Assembly (NCBI GenBank): GCA_934130485.1
Contig: CAKOYE010000013.1
Location: forward strand, 1-22,185
Reading direction: 5' to 3'
DNA: 22,185 bases
Source of the DNA: an uncultured Bacilli bacterium
Lineage (GTDB): Bacteria > Bacillota_I > Bacilli_A > RF39 > UBA660
Numbering within the stretch: the first letter of the stretch is position 1; every line of letters begins with the position of its first letter. The notes below the pieces were generated by a model that made no database searches, was not told the origin of the DNA, and saw only the letters and a program-made list of their open reading frames with translations. Both the position numbers and the translations under genes were made by a program. Positions 14,517-21,926 of this stretch are shown here, piece by piece.

Positions 14517-15731
14517 CTAATGACTTATAAAATTACCATTTTTAAATATTAATTGTTTACCATTTTTAGTTTCTGCTTCTATTTTCAAATCACTTGTACC
14601 TATCATAAAATCAACATGATTAGAAGATGAATTTATACCAAGTTCTAGTAATTCTTCACGACTTAAACTTGAACCATTTGGTATTGTAGTTGGAAAACCA
14701 TCACCAAGTGCTAAATGACAAGATGCATTTTCATCAAATAATGTTGTACCGAATACTAAACCAGTATTTGAAATTGGTGAATCAAAGTTTACTAGTGCTA
14801 CTTCTCCTAAATAACAAGAATTTTCATCACTTTCAATAATACTTTTTAAAAGTTCACGACCTTTTTCTGCATTAAAATCAATTACTTTACCATCCTTAAA
14901 TTTAAGATAAAATTTTTCAATTAATCCACCGCCATAATAAAGTGGTTTAGAAGATACTACAATTCCTTCTGTTTTTTTATAATTTGGTGATGCAAAAATT
15001 TCATAACTTGGCATATTAACAATCATTTCATTTTTTAAATCATCTGTAAGTCCTGACCAAAAATATTCTTTTGGCATTTCAATTTTTAAATCAGTACCTA
15101 ATTCATTTGTATAATGTAAACTCTTAATTTTTAAAGAATTTAACCAATCAATATCACCTTTTGATTTTATCATAAAGTCATTCCAACTTTTAATAGGATC
15201 ATCTCTATCAACCATACACATTTTACAAATAACCAAGAATAATTCTTTATATGAGTCTTCACTATTTGGAAAAATCTTATCTGCCCATATTTTATTTGGT
15301 ATAGCAGCAATACACCAAGGAATTTGATAAGTTGTTTCTAAATGTCTAAATAATGGTCTAGTTTTTCTATTTACCGATTTTGCTAACCCTAATTTTTTTG
15401 AATCAACTCCATCCATTACCCCTGGAAATTCTGTTTCAAGCATTAAAAAGTTTGCTTTTTTCTCTGCATATTTATCCCAAATACTTTTATCATAATATGG
15501 ATCATTTTCTATTTCATATAAACTTGAATTCATCAATTTATTTTTAAGATAAAAAATATCACTACAATCTTCATATATATCACTATAACCTAATTCTTTA
15601 GCTCTTAAAACTAATTTTTTTACAAAATCACCACAGATTTTATCATAACTTATGAATAAAGATGTACTCTTTTTTAAATTTAAACATCTTTTTAATAATA
15701 AATCAATATACTTATTTTCCAATTCTAACAT
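14517..15731 (-). CDS. Aminopeptidase, M29 family (AmpS/PepS type)
   Basis: A 404-residue cytosolic two-metal aminopeptidase that removes N-terminal residues from peptides. The metal ligands of the family can be located: Glu244 (PSYEIFASP), Glu310 (GEVALVNFDSPI), His339 (ASCHLALGDG), His372 and Asp374 (NHVDFMIGT). Length fits the usual 400-415. The N-terminal half (LFISYDKICGDFVKKLVLRA) matches the family's Rossmann-like domain. The ATG follows GAGGGTGATAAT. It has a good own promoter and its own terminator, and is divergent from the dCMP deaminase gene. The exact peptide preference is not visible. Confidence 0.93.
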   Translation of the reverse strand: MLELENKYIDLLLKRCLNLKKSTSLFISYDKICGDFVKKLVLRAKELGYSDIYEDCSDIFYLKNKLMNSSLYEIENDPYYDKSIWDKYAEKKANFLMLETEFPGVMDGVDSKKLGLAKSVNRKTRPLFRHLETTYQIPWCIAAIPNKIWADKIFPNSEDSYKELFLVICKMCMVDRDDPIKSWNDFMIKSKGDIDWLNSLKIKSLHYTNELGTDLKIEMPKEYFWSGLTDDLKNEMIVNMPSYEIFASPNYKKTEGIVVSSKPLYYGGGLIEKFYLKFKDGKVIDFNAEKGRELLKSIIESDENSCYLGEVALVNFDSPISNTGLVFGTTLFDENASCHLALGDGFPTTIPNGSSLSREELLELGINSSSNHVDFMIGTSDLKIEAETKNGKQLIFKNGNFISH

Positions 15732-15749
15732 ATTATCACCCTCATTATT

Positions 15750-15778
15750 ATAATATCAAATAAATTAAAAAATATCAA
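15750..15778 (-). promoter_or_regulatory. Promoter of the M29 aminopeptidase gene
   Basis: Minus-strand TTGATA (15778-15773), a 17-base spacer ending in TGA, then TATTAT (15755-15750). Confidence 0.6.
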
Positions 15779-15788
15779 AAAAATGTGT

Positions 15789-15806
15789 TATAATTTTTGT
15801 GAGGTG
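15789..15806 (+). promoter_or_regulatory. Promoter -10 and ribosome site of the dCMP deaminase gene
   Basis: TATAAT (15789-15794) is followed after six bases by GAGGTG (15801-15806). Transcription would begin at or just before the ribosome site, giving a leader of about ten bases. The site fits the ATG at 15811, not the upstream in-frame GTG at 15799. The -35 (TTAAAA, 15765-15770) is weak. Confidence 0.55.
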
Positions 15807-15810
15807 TTTT

Positions 15811-16302
15811 ATGAAAAGAGAAAATTATTTAACTTGGGACGAATATTTTATGAATGTTGCTAAATTATCAGCGATGAGAAGTAAAGATCCTAATACTCAA
15901 GTAGGTGCTTGTATAGTTGATAATAATAATCGTATTTTATCAATTGGATATAACGGAACCCCTAATGGCTTTAATGATGACATTTTTCCTTGGGATAGAA
16001 TTGGCAATCCACTAGAAACTAAATATTTATATGTTTGTCATGCAGAATTAAACGCTATTTTAAATTTTCCAGGTGAAAAAAAGAGTTTATATGGTTCTAG
16101 ATTATATGTAAGCTTATTTCCTTGCAATGAGTGTGCAAAAGCAATTATTCAATCAGGAATAAAAGAAATTGTATATGAAGAAGATAAATATAAAGATACA
16201 GATGGTGTTATCGCATCAAAAAGAATGTTTGACGAATGTGGCGTTATTTATAGACAAATAAGTTTGGACAAACAAATATCTTTTAAAGTTAAAGTAAAAT
16301 AA
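15811..16302 (+). CDS. comEB: dCMP deaminase (ComEB-like)
   Basis: A 163-residue cytosolic zinc enzyme, expected to turn dCMP into dUMP for thymidylate synthesis. Zinc and catalytic motif: H77-A-E79 in VCHAELNAIL and C105-x2-C108 in LFPCNECAK. The N-terminal DPNTQVGACIVD (26-37) and the IGYNGTPNGFNDDIFPWDR segment are typical of deoxycytidylate deaminases rather than free cytidine deaminases. I start at the ATG at 15811 because GAGGTG lies just upstream; a longer GTG start at 15799 would overlap that site. No com genes are near, so the symbol reflects family only. A perfect terminator overlaps its stop codon. Confidence 0.93.
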   Translation: MKRENYLTWDEYFMNVAKLSAMRSKDPNTQVGACIVDNNNRILSIGYNGTPNGFNDDIFPWDRIGNPLETKYLYVCHAELNAILNFPGEKKSLYGSRLYVSLFPCNECAKAIIQSGIKEIVYEEDKYKDTDGVIASKRMFDECGVIYRQISLDKQISFKVKVK

Positions 16303-16323
16303 GAAGCAATCGCTTCTTATTTT
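16296..16323. terminator. Bidirectional terminator
   Basis: Perfect 12-base stem AAAATAAGAAGC (16296-16307) with GCTTCTTATTTT (16312-16323), loop AATC. It contains the stop codons of both convergent genes. Confidence 0.85.
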
Positions 16324-17161
16324 AATGTTTAAATATTTTTTTAAATATAGCAATAATACTAACTACTATACTACTTCCTAAAACAATTTTAATAATACTA
16401 TTAATTAAATCCAATTTAATTACTCTTATTGTGTATTCTAAACTGCTACCATCTTCAGCAGTAACAATAATTTTAACATCATTTTTACCAACAACAAAAT
16501 TTTCATTATCTAAAATATCTACATGAGCATTTTTATCTTCTAATATATAATCAATATTTAGAGACTTAACATCGTTTTTTACCTCAATGTTATATTTATA
16601 ATTATCAAAATTAACTTCTTCACCATCTATTTTTATTACTATATTTTTATTATCACTTAAGCTTTTTTCACGAACTATAATTAGTACATATTTAGTATTA
16701 CTATTGCCATTTGTAACTTTAATATTAACAATGTTATTACCCATATTTAAATTTGTTATATTTTCGTATTCAACTTTAGCAGATTCACTATTAGCTTTGA
16801 CTTCTAAATTAGCAACATCACTTGTAGTAGTATATTCCATAGTATCACTTATATTTATACTATCTCCATTAATTTTAATTTCTTTTAAACTACTATCACT
16901 AATTAAATCATCATCTTTATTATTAGTATTATCATCTTGTTTTATAGGACAAGGATCAGTGTAAATTGCTTCTCCACTTGCAACATAACTTCCATTTTCA
17001 CTTTTTATAGCAATATGATAATGATTATCACTGCCATGAGTTCCATAAAGGGTTCCCTCACATTCCTTTATAGAATCTTTTTTTAATGATCCAGAAGTTG
17101 CTAAGGCATTTATAGGTAATATAATAAACATAAAACTTACTAAAAAAATTATTCTTTTCAT
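16322..17161 (-). CDS. Surface protein with YHYH-like head, two cadherin-like beta-sandwiches and a C-terminal anchor
   Basis: A 279-residue exported protein. It has a signal peptide (1-21, ending INALA), then a short domain with C34, HGSDNHYHIA (42-51) and C71. This resembles the YHYH-type motif (C..xYGxHGxDxHYH) found on Firmicute surface proteins, where the His cluster may bind metal and the cysteines may form a disulfide. An acidic linker (74-90) follows, then two similar beta-rich repeats of cadherin-like beta-sandwich type (PF12733 style): about 91-165, starting LKEIKINGDSIN, and 174-248, each ending in a Y-x-hydrophobic strand before a basic residue. A final membrane helix (253-272) with a basic tail anchors it outside the cell. 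No LPXTG is present. It is the third gene of the miaB operon, with AGGTGG before the ATG. The binding partner is unknown. Confidence 0.7.
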   Translation of the reverse strand: MKRIIFLVSFMFIILPINALATSGSLKKDSIKECEGTLYGTHGSDNHYHIAIKSENGSYVASGEAIYTDPCPIKQDDNTNNKDDDLISDSSLKEIKINGDSINISDTMEYTTTSDVANLEVKANSESAKVEYENITNLNMGNNIVNIKVTNGNSNTKYVLIIVREKSLSDNKNIVIKIDGEEVNFDNYKYNIEVKNDVKSLNIDYILEDKNAHVDILDNENFVVGKNDVKIIVTAEDGSSLEYTIRVIKLDLINSIIKIVLGSSIVVSIIAIFKKIFKH

Positions 17162-17169
17162 ACAACCAC

Positions 17170-17655
17170 CTATTTATTTTTTAAAAATTCTTTTAACTTT
17201 TCAAAATCATCTTTATTAATAAAATTATTTTTTTCAAAAGTTATTACTTCTCTTAATTTAAAAGAAGTAAATTTTACATAATTTTTCTTTATAAAAATTC
17301 TCTTTACCAGATTCAAATCAATAATATAATTACTATTTTTTTCTATTAATTTATTTTTTTCTATTTTATAATTATAAAGTTTATACATATTATTTTTTTT
17401 AAATAAATGACTCATTATCAAAGAGTATATAATACTTATTAAAAACATAATAGTAAAAATAATTGCTAAATAAATAATATATGTAATTAATACTAATTTA
17501 GTATTATATGGAAAATTATATAAAAAAGCTTCTAAATTAATTCCAAAATAACAAAACGTAAAAATAAATAGAAAAAAAGAAATTGTTTTAAGTTGATTTT
17601 TTAATAAACTTTTAAAATGATTTTTTTTAGTTATCTCATATTGAAACTCAATCAT
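17170..17655 (-). CDS. YcxB-like membrane protein
   Basis: A 161-residue protein with two membrane helices (about 24-40 and 54-80) and a C-terminal cytoplasmic domain of about 80 residues. That domain has the YKIEKNKLIEKNSNYIIDL and KNYVKFTSFK strands typical of the YcxB-like C-terminal domain (PF14317). Function is unknown. I start at the ATG at 17655, which overlaps the miaB stop and has GGAG nine bases upstream. A longer frame back to 17694 would overlap miaB by 47 bases and has no better ribosome site. It sits between miaB and the surface protein gene, with eight bases to the latter, so the three form one operon. Confidence 0.7.
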   Translation of the reverse strand: MIEFQYEITKKNHFKSLLKNQLKTISFFLFIFTFCYFGINLEAFLYNFPYNTKLVLITYIIYLAIIFTIMFLISIIYSLIMSHLFKKNNMYKLYNYKIEKNKLIEKNSNYIIDLNLVKRIFIKKNYVKFTSFKLREVITFEKNNFINKDDFEKLKEFLKNK

Positions 17656-19072
17656 TAACAATTTCTCCATCCATACTCCATGTCTTAATTTCATTTATTT
17701 TAACGTTAACTATTTTTCCAATATTTTCACAATTACCATCAACATTAACTAATTTCATAGTATCTGTATAACCCATTAATTTAGTACTATCTTTTTCACT
17801 ATATCCTTCAATTAAAACAGGAACTATTTTATTCAAATATTTATCATTTGCTTCTTTAGAATATTTATTTATCAAAGTATTTAATCTTTGTAACCTATCA
17901 TTTTTTTCATCCAATGTAACATCATCAGACATTTTTGCTGCAGGTGTTCCAACTCTAGGTGAAAATATAAATGTATATGCCGAATCAAATTTACATTCAT
18001 TAACTACTTCTAAAGTTTCCTCAAAATCTTTTTCTGTTTCACCTGGAAATCCAACAATAATGTCCGTTGTAATAGAACTATAAGGTAATGCTTCTTTCAT
18101 TTTTCTATACAACTCTAAATATGATTCTTTAGTATATCTTCTACCCATTAATTTTAAAATTTTGCTTGAACCTGATTGTAGGGGTAGATGTATATAAGGC
18201 ATAATATTAGGATAATTTTTTATTGTTTCAATCATATTATCTGTAAAATCCCATGGGTGACTTGTAACAAATCTAACTCTTTCAATACCAGTTTTAGCAA
18301 CATCTTCTAACAAATTTTCCATTTTATAATTAATATCTAAATCTTTTCCATAAGCATTAACATTTTGTCCTAGTAAAGTAACTTCCCTATAACCATCTTT
18401 AACTAATTCTTTTACTTCTTCTAGTATATGTTCTGGATGTCTACTTCTTTGTTTACCTCTAGTATATGGGACAATACAATAAGTACAAAATTTATCACAA
18501 CCATACATAATATTTACCCAAGCTTTATATTTACTATCTCTTTTAACTGGAATATTTTCAACAATATCCCCTTCACAGCTTAAGACTTCTACCTCAATTT
18601 TTTTCTTATTTAAAGATTTTGCTAAAATTTGAGGTAAATTATAAATATTATGTGTACCAAACACAATATCTAACCAATTGTGTTTTGCTAAAATCTCATC
18701 TACTACAACTTCTTCCTGTGCCATACAACCACATAATCCAACAATAATATTTGGCTTTCTTTCTTTTAAATTTTTAATTCTTCCTATCATACCAAATACC
18801 TTGTTATGGGCATTTTCTCTAATTGCGCAAGTGTTAAGTAAAATTAAATCTGCATCTTCCATCGAATCAATTTCTTCAAAACTCATATCTTCTAATATTG
18901 CCTTAATATTTTCAGTATCATGTTCATTCATTTGACAACCATAAGTCTTAATAAAATATTTTTTACCGCTACCAATATTTTTTAAATCATTTGAAGTAAT
19001 ATAATCAATAGTTTTTGTTAAAACTTCCTTATTACTTCTTTTTTTTGCTTCTAATAAACTAGGTAAATTCAT
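17648..19072 (-). CDS. miaB: tRNA-2-methylthio-N6-dimethylallyladenosine synthase (MiaB)
   Basis: A 474-residue radical-SAM methylthiotransferase acting on i6A37 of tRNAs that read UNN codons. The N-terminal UPF0004 domain binds the auxiliary cluster with Cys46 (KTYGCQMNEHDTE), Cys82 (LNTCAIRENA) and Cys116 (GLCGCMAQ). The radical-SAM cluster is C192-x3-C196-x2-C199 (YGCDKFCTYCIVPYTRG). The TRAM domain is at about 400-470. The N-terminal extension MNLPSLLEAKKRSNKE is normal for Firmicute MiaB. The promoter is visible upstream. AAAGGAAAG lies somewhat far from the ATG. It leads an operon with the YcxB-like and surface protein genes. Confidence 0.97.
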   Translation of the reverse strand: MNLPSLLEAKKRSNKEVLTKTIDYITSNDLKNIGSGKKYFIKTYGCQMNEHDTENIKAILEDMSFEEIDSMEDADLILLNTCAIRENAHNKVFGMIGRIKNLKERKPNIIVGLCGCMAQEEVVVDEILAKHNWLDIVFGTHNIYNLPQILAKSLNKKKIEVEVLSCEGDIVENIPVKRDSKYKAWVNIMYGCDKFCTYCIVPYTRGKQRSRHPEHILEEVKELVKDGYREVTLLGQNVNAYGKDLDINYKMENLLEDVAKTGIERVRFVTSHPWDFTDNMIETIKNYPNIMPYIHLPLQSGSSKILKLMGRRYTKESYLELYRKMKEALPYSSITTDIIVGFPGETEKDFEETLEVVNECKFDSAYTFIFSPRVGTPAAKMSDDVTLDEKNDRLQRLNTLINKYSKEANDKYLNKIVPVLIEGYSEKDSTKLMGYTDTMKLVNVDGNCENIGKIVNVKINEIKTWSMDGEIVND

Positions 19073-19094
19073 AACATCACAACTTTCCTTTAAA

Positions 19095-19123
19095 ATAATA
19101 CCATAAAATACATTATAAGTAAA
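19095..19123 (-). promoter_or_regulatory. miaB promoter
   Basis: Minus-strand TTTACT (19123-19118), a 17-base spacer ending in TGG (extended -10), then TATTAT (19100-19095). Confidence 0.6.
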
Positions 19124-19129
19124 TTATTA

Positions 19130-19157
19130 AAAAGAAAAATACAGAAAAATCTGTATT
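19130..19157 (-). terminator. Terminator upstream of miaB
   Basis: Minus-strand AATACAGA (19157-19150) pairs with TCTGTATT (19145-19138) around a 4-base loop, then a T-rich tract. It would end any transcript coming from the recombinase remnant. Confidence 0.65.
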
Positions 19158-19222
19158 AAATAAAAAATATTTATTTGTATTATTTATTATAGATATTAAC
19201 CTAATTTTAATTTTGATAGTTC

Positions 19223-19343
19223 TTATACATACACAAGCTTTTCATTTTCTTGCTCATCTAAACTAAATCTTTTACGGACTTGATCATTCGATCGAAACAC
19301 GAGGATATAGTCCGCAATAACGTTCTTTTTTTTCTTCGTTCAT
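19223..19343 (-). pseudogene. Frameshifted N-terminal remnant of a large serine recombinase
   Basis: A good ribosome site (AAAGGAG) and ATG open a frame reading MNEEKKERYCGLYPRVSIE, then TGA. Skipping one T restores a frame reading DQVRKRFSLDEQENEKLVYV, then a stop. Joined, these give GLYPRVSxEDQVRxxFSLDEQ, the N-terminal signature of large serine recombinases (integrases), with the catalytic Ser in RVS. Only about 40 codons remain; the rest of the roughly 500-residue protein is gone. A single T insertion (about 19286) explains the frameshift. The rest of the gene-free stretch 19073-19440 holds two terminators, the miaB promoter and no other coding signal that I can see. Confidence 0.75.
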
Positions 19344-19380
19344 AGTTTTTTTCTCCTTTCAATTTTTAATTTTGAACGAC

Positions 19381-19406
19381 AAAAAACACAAGAGAATTCC
19401 CTTGTG
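19381..19406 (-). terminator. Terminator of the metal-response operon
   Basis: Minus-strand CACAAGGG (19406-19399) pairs with CTCTTGTG (19394-19387), with one G-U pair and loop AATT, then a run of T. It lies 35 bases after the kinase-like gene. Confidence 0.82.
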
Positions 19407-19440
19407 CTAAGAACTATATCATATTTTTTATAGTTATTGT

Positions 19441-20172
19441 TTATTTTTGCCTCAAGTATTTATAACAAGTATCAATTAAATACTCATTATCAAAAGTTTT
19501 ATTTTCAAGTAGTAAATTATCACATATTTTTTTACCAGAGGCAGTATTAAAAATTCCATACATTCCATTATTAATTCTAATTCTTGTTTGAAAATATGGT
19601 GAGGAGTTTAATACACAATAAGTCATTATATTAAACAAAAATATATCTAATCCTTTGTTTATACCATATTTTTGAATATATTCTTTTGTATAATCATTGG
19701 TTAATGATTTATTTATTTTAAATTTTTCATATGCACAATTATCAAAATCAATAATTTTACTTGAAATATAATCTTTATTTATTAATATATTGCCAAAATG
19801 CAAATCTCCGTGAATTATCCCGATATTATGCATATTATCAATATTATTTTTTATTTCAAATAATCTCTCTATTTTATTATCAATTGTCTTAAGTAACAAT
19901 CCATTTTCATAATCACAATAATCTGTCAAATACGCATTATATTCTTCTAATGTATTATCATAAACTAAAATTTTAGGTAATATTATTGAATTACTATTCA
20001 AATTAAATATTTTTTCAAATTTAGGTACTATTTTTTTAAAATAAATAACATTTGAAAATTTCTTATATATATATAAATTATTATCATATTCACACTTTTT
20101 TACTAAGGCAAAACTACTTTTAAATTGATCTGAATAATTCATATTTATTGATGTCAAATTTATTTTATACAT
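19441..20172 (-). CDS. Small protein-kinase-like (aminoglycoside/RIO-type) phosphotransferase
   Basis: A 243-residue soluble protein. The catalytic loop is clear: MHNIGIIHGDLHFGNILI with Asp123 and Asn128 (HxD-x4-N), followed by IIDFDNC (Asp142, replacing DFG by DFD). This matches the atypical kinase group that includes aminoglycoside phosphotransferases, RIO and LPS-kinase-like proteins. A candidate ATP-lobe lysine is in LYIYKKFSNVIYFKK (33-47), but no glycine-rich loop is obvious. The start at 20172 is chosen because AAAGGTGATTAT precedes it; a longer frame to 20202 has no ribosome site. It is the last gene of the exporter/Fur operon, 33 bases after the exonuclease-like gene. The substrate is unknown. 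Confidence 0.7.
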   Translation of the reverse strand: MYKINLTSINMNYSDQFKSSFALVKKCEYDNNLYIYKKFSNVIYFKKIVPKFEKIFNLNSNSIILPKILVYDNTLEEYNAYLTDYCDYENGLLLKTIDNKIERLFEIKNNIDNMHNIGIIHGDLHFGNILINKDYISSKIIDFDNCAYEKFKINKSLTNDYTKEYIQKYGINKGLDIFLFNIMTYCVLNSSPYFQTRIRINNGMYGIFNTASGKKICDNLLLENKTFDNEYLIDTCYKYLRQK

Positions 20173-20205
20173 ATAATCACCTTTAGAATGATATTCTAAC
20201 ATAAA

Positions 20206-20661
20206 TTATTTATTTGTCAAATTATATTCGTAAATTAACGCCTCATAAAGTAAGTCAACAATGTAATTACTATTTTTTAAATTATATTTTTTAATTATTT
20301 CATCAATAATATTATCGTTATATTTCATATTTAGATGCTTAAAAACTGATTCTTTATTATCAAATTCTTTTAAGTAACTTTTTGTATATTCATTATCTAT
20401 AATTAATATTTTATAGTTTTCACACCATTCTTTAAAATAATTTAGTATTTCATCGGTAGTATTTTTATAAACAAATAAGTCTTTATCATAATCAATAAGT
20501 TCTAATAACTTTTTAAAATATATTTTATCCTCATTTAATCTATAATCAAATCTATCAATTAAATTTAAATTATCAATTTTAAGTGCTGACAATTGTATAA
20601 TATCTCCTGTTTCTTTTTTACTAGTTGTTGGTATTAATTCAACAATTATATATTTATTCAT
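20206..20661 (-). CDS. DnaQ-like exonuclease-fold protein, probably inactive
   Basis: A 151-residue soluble protein. The start YIIVELIPTTSKKETGDIIQLSALKIDNLNLI follows the beta-strand plan of the DEDD 3'-5' exonuclease domain (usually FDxETTG...IIEIGAVKV). The first acidic pair DxE is replaced by VEL, and the later ILIIDNEYTKSYL resembles the GHNxxFDxxFL motif but without the histidine. At least the first metal-binding site is lost, so it is likely non-catalytic if it belongs to this family. It is spaced 18 bases after the Fur gene and has AAGGAG before its ATG. The family call is by eye and tentative; it could be an unrelated small protein. Confidence 0.5.
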   Translation of the reverse strand: MNKYIIVELIPTTSKKETGDIIQLSALKIDNLNLIDRFDYRLNEDKIYFKKLLELIDYDKDLFVYKNTTDEILNYFKEWCENYKILIIDNEYTKSYLKEFDNKESVFKHLNMKYNDNIIDEIIKKYNLKNSNYIVDLLYEALIYEYNLTNK

Positions 20662-20679
20662 AACATTACTCCTTAAAAT

Positions 20680-21057
20680 TTATTTAGAACAATTAGCACA
20701 AATACCATCTATTTCTATTTTATGGCTTATTATTTTAAACCCTGTTTTCTCTAAATTAGGTATTGGACATATGTTAATTTTTTCTCTTTTATGACATTTG
20801 ATACATTTTATATAATGTACATGTTCTTCCACTATAGAATAATAAACTTCATTATTATAATTTAGATTTTTTTCTATTACATTTTCTTTTAGTAATACTT
20901 CTAAAATTCTATATACAGTAGATTTATCTATATTAGATTTTAAAATTATATTTTTTTTAGTAGCATTTATATCTAAACTATTAATTAAATTTAAAATTAA
21001 CAATCTTGAATTCGTTATTTTTAAATTATGATTTTTTAACAAAAATTCTAAACTCAT
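20680..21057 (-). CDS. Fur-family metalloregulator
   Basis: A 125-residue DNA-binding protein. The winged helix at 10-75 has the family recognition region NIDKSTVYRILEVLLKENVIEK (43-64). The structural zinc site is C85-x2-C88 (KCIKCHK) with C120-x2-C123 (GICANC). HVHY (79-82) stands for the usual HHDHL, and His112 is kept. Members sense Fe, Zn, Mn or peroxide; which metal applies here cannot be fixed, but zinc (Zur) or manganese is plausible given the exporter upstream. The ATG overlaps the exporter stop codon by one base (TAATG), so translation is coupled. It probably regulates its own operon through the palindrome at 21902-21926. Confidence 0.88.
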   Translation of the reverse strand: MSLEFLLKNHNLKITNSRLLILNLINSLDINATKKNIILKSNIDKSTVYRILEVLLKENVIEKNLNYNNEVYYSIVEEHVHYIKCIKCHKREKINICPIPNLEKTGFKIISHKIEIDGICANCSK

Positions 21058-21893
21058 TAAACAATAAATCCAATTAAATCTATTATTATGCCACTAAATA
21101 CTCCTATAAAATATATAAGAGATAATATAAACATATTTTCTTTTAAGTTTTTATTGTTTTTAAACAAAATTAAAATTCCAATACCACTTCCAGTTAAAAG
21201 TCCTGACATAGCTGATCCAAATGTGATTGAACCATTTAAATAAAGTTCAGTAATCATAATACTAGCACCACAATTAGGAATAAGTCCAACTAAACTTGAA
21301 ATAAATGAACTAAGTATATTATTTTTTAAAAATATTTTAGCAATTAAATCTTCACCTAAATAACTAAAACCTAAATTTAATATAAAAGTTATAGCCAAAA
21401 TAAATAAAGAAATATTTAATGTATGTTTTATAGAAGGCATTATTATTCCCTCATCACAATGACAATGCTCATGTTCGCATAAATCTTTTATTTCCACATT
21501 TTTTTTACCTTTTCTAAAAAAGAAATCAATTAAAAATCCCATAATTATTCCTATAGCAACTTTTAGACAAAGAATTTTTATAATCACCATATTATTAACT
21601 CCTTGAGCTAACATTATTGGTAACATCTCATCACTAGTTGATAAATAAACGGAAATAAGAGTTCCAAGACTTATTATTCTTGTAATATATAAATTTGTTG
21701 CAGAAGCACTAAATCCACATTGTGGTACTACACCTAAAACACTTCCTATAAGTGGTCCAAATTTTCCAGATTTTTTTATTATAGATTGATTTTTTAATTT
21801 ATGTTCAATATATTCGATTATAATAAAAGTAACCAATAAAAAAGGAATTAACTTTAATGTATCTAATAAAGTGTCTAAAATTATTTCTATCAT
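21057..21893 (-). CDS. ArsP_2-type putative metal/metalloid exporter
   Basis: A 278-residue polytopic membrane protein of about eight to ten helices. It has two similar halves, each with a P-x-C-G-x-S core: GVVPQCGFSASATNLYIT (54-71) and GLIPNCGASIMITELYL. This repeat is the signature of the ArsP_2 family (PF11449, putative heavy-metal or manganese transporter). Between the halves is a Cys/His-rich cytoplasmic loop, C139-x-H-x-H-C-H-C146, which looks like a metal-binding patch. The start at 21893 follows AGGAGGACGT; an ATG at 21911 lies inside the palindrome and has no ribosome site. It heads the operon with the Fur regulator directly behind, as expected for metal homeostasis. The transported ion is unknown. 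Confidence 0.85.
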   Translation of the reverse strand: MIEIILDTLLDTLKLIPFLLVTFIIIEYIEHKLKNQSIIKKSGKFGPLIGSVLGVVPQCGFSASATNLYITRIISLGTLISVYLSTSDEMLPIMLAQGVNNMVIIKILCLKVAIGIIMGFLIDFFFRKGKKNVEIKDLCEHEHCHCDEGIIMPSIKHTLNISLFILAITFILNLGFSYLGEDLIAKIFLKNNILSSFISSLVGLIPNCGASIMITELYLNGSITFGSAMSGLLTGSGIGILILFKNNKNLKENMFILSLIYFIGVFSGIIIDLIGFIV

Positions 21894-21901
21894 ACGTCCT
21901 C

Positions 21902-21926
21902 CTAAATGCAAATAAGTTGCATTTAG
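21902..21926. promoter_or_regulatory. Palindromic operator of the exporter/Fur operon
   Basis: Perfect 10-base inverted repeat CTAAATGCAA-N5-TTGCATTTAG. Its core TGCAAAT-A-AGTTGCA fits the 7-1-7 layout of Fur-family boxes but differs in sequence from the usual Fur, Zur and PerR boxes. It lies between the -10 box and the ribosome site of the exporter gene, a good place for repression by the Fur protein of the same operon. Confidence 0.78.

Larger units (their letters stand above)
19216..19417. repeat. Imperfect inverted repeats around the recombinase remnant
   Basis: ATAGTTCTTATACATACACAAG (19216-19237, split here as ATAGTTCTTA plus ACAAG ends) is mirrored by CTTGTGCTAAGAACTAT (19401-19417). 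The arms agree in CTTGTG and in TAAGAACTAT and differ by a five-base gap. The right arm overlaps the terminator at 19381-19406. The repeats could be worn element ends, or chance. Confidence 0.4.

Noticed and set aside
16704..16964. 86-residue plus-strand frame inside the surface protein gene
   Set aside because: Mirror of a Ser/Asn/Thr-rich beta-repeat region; no start signals.
18678..18935. 85-residue plus-strand frame in miaB
   Set aside because: Antisense shadow of a conserved domain.
19223..19343. Programmed frameshift in the recombinase reading frame
   Set aside because: The second frame ends after about 20 codons, so a frameshift would not give a full protein; decay explains it better.
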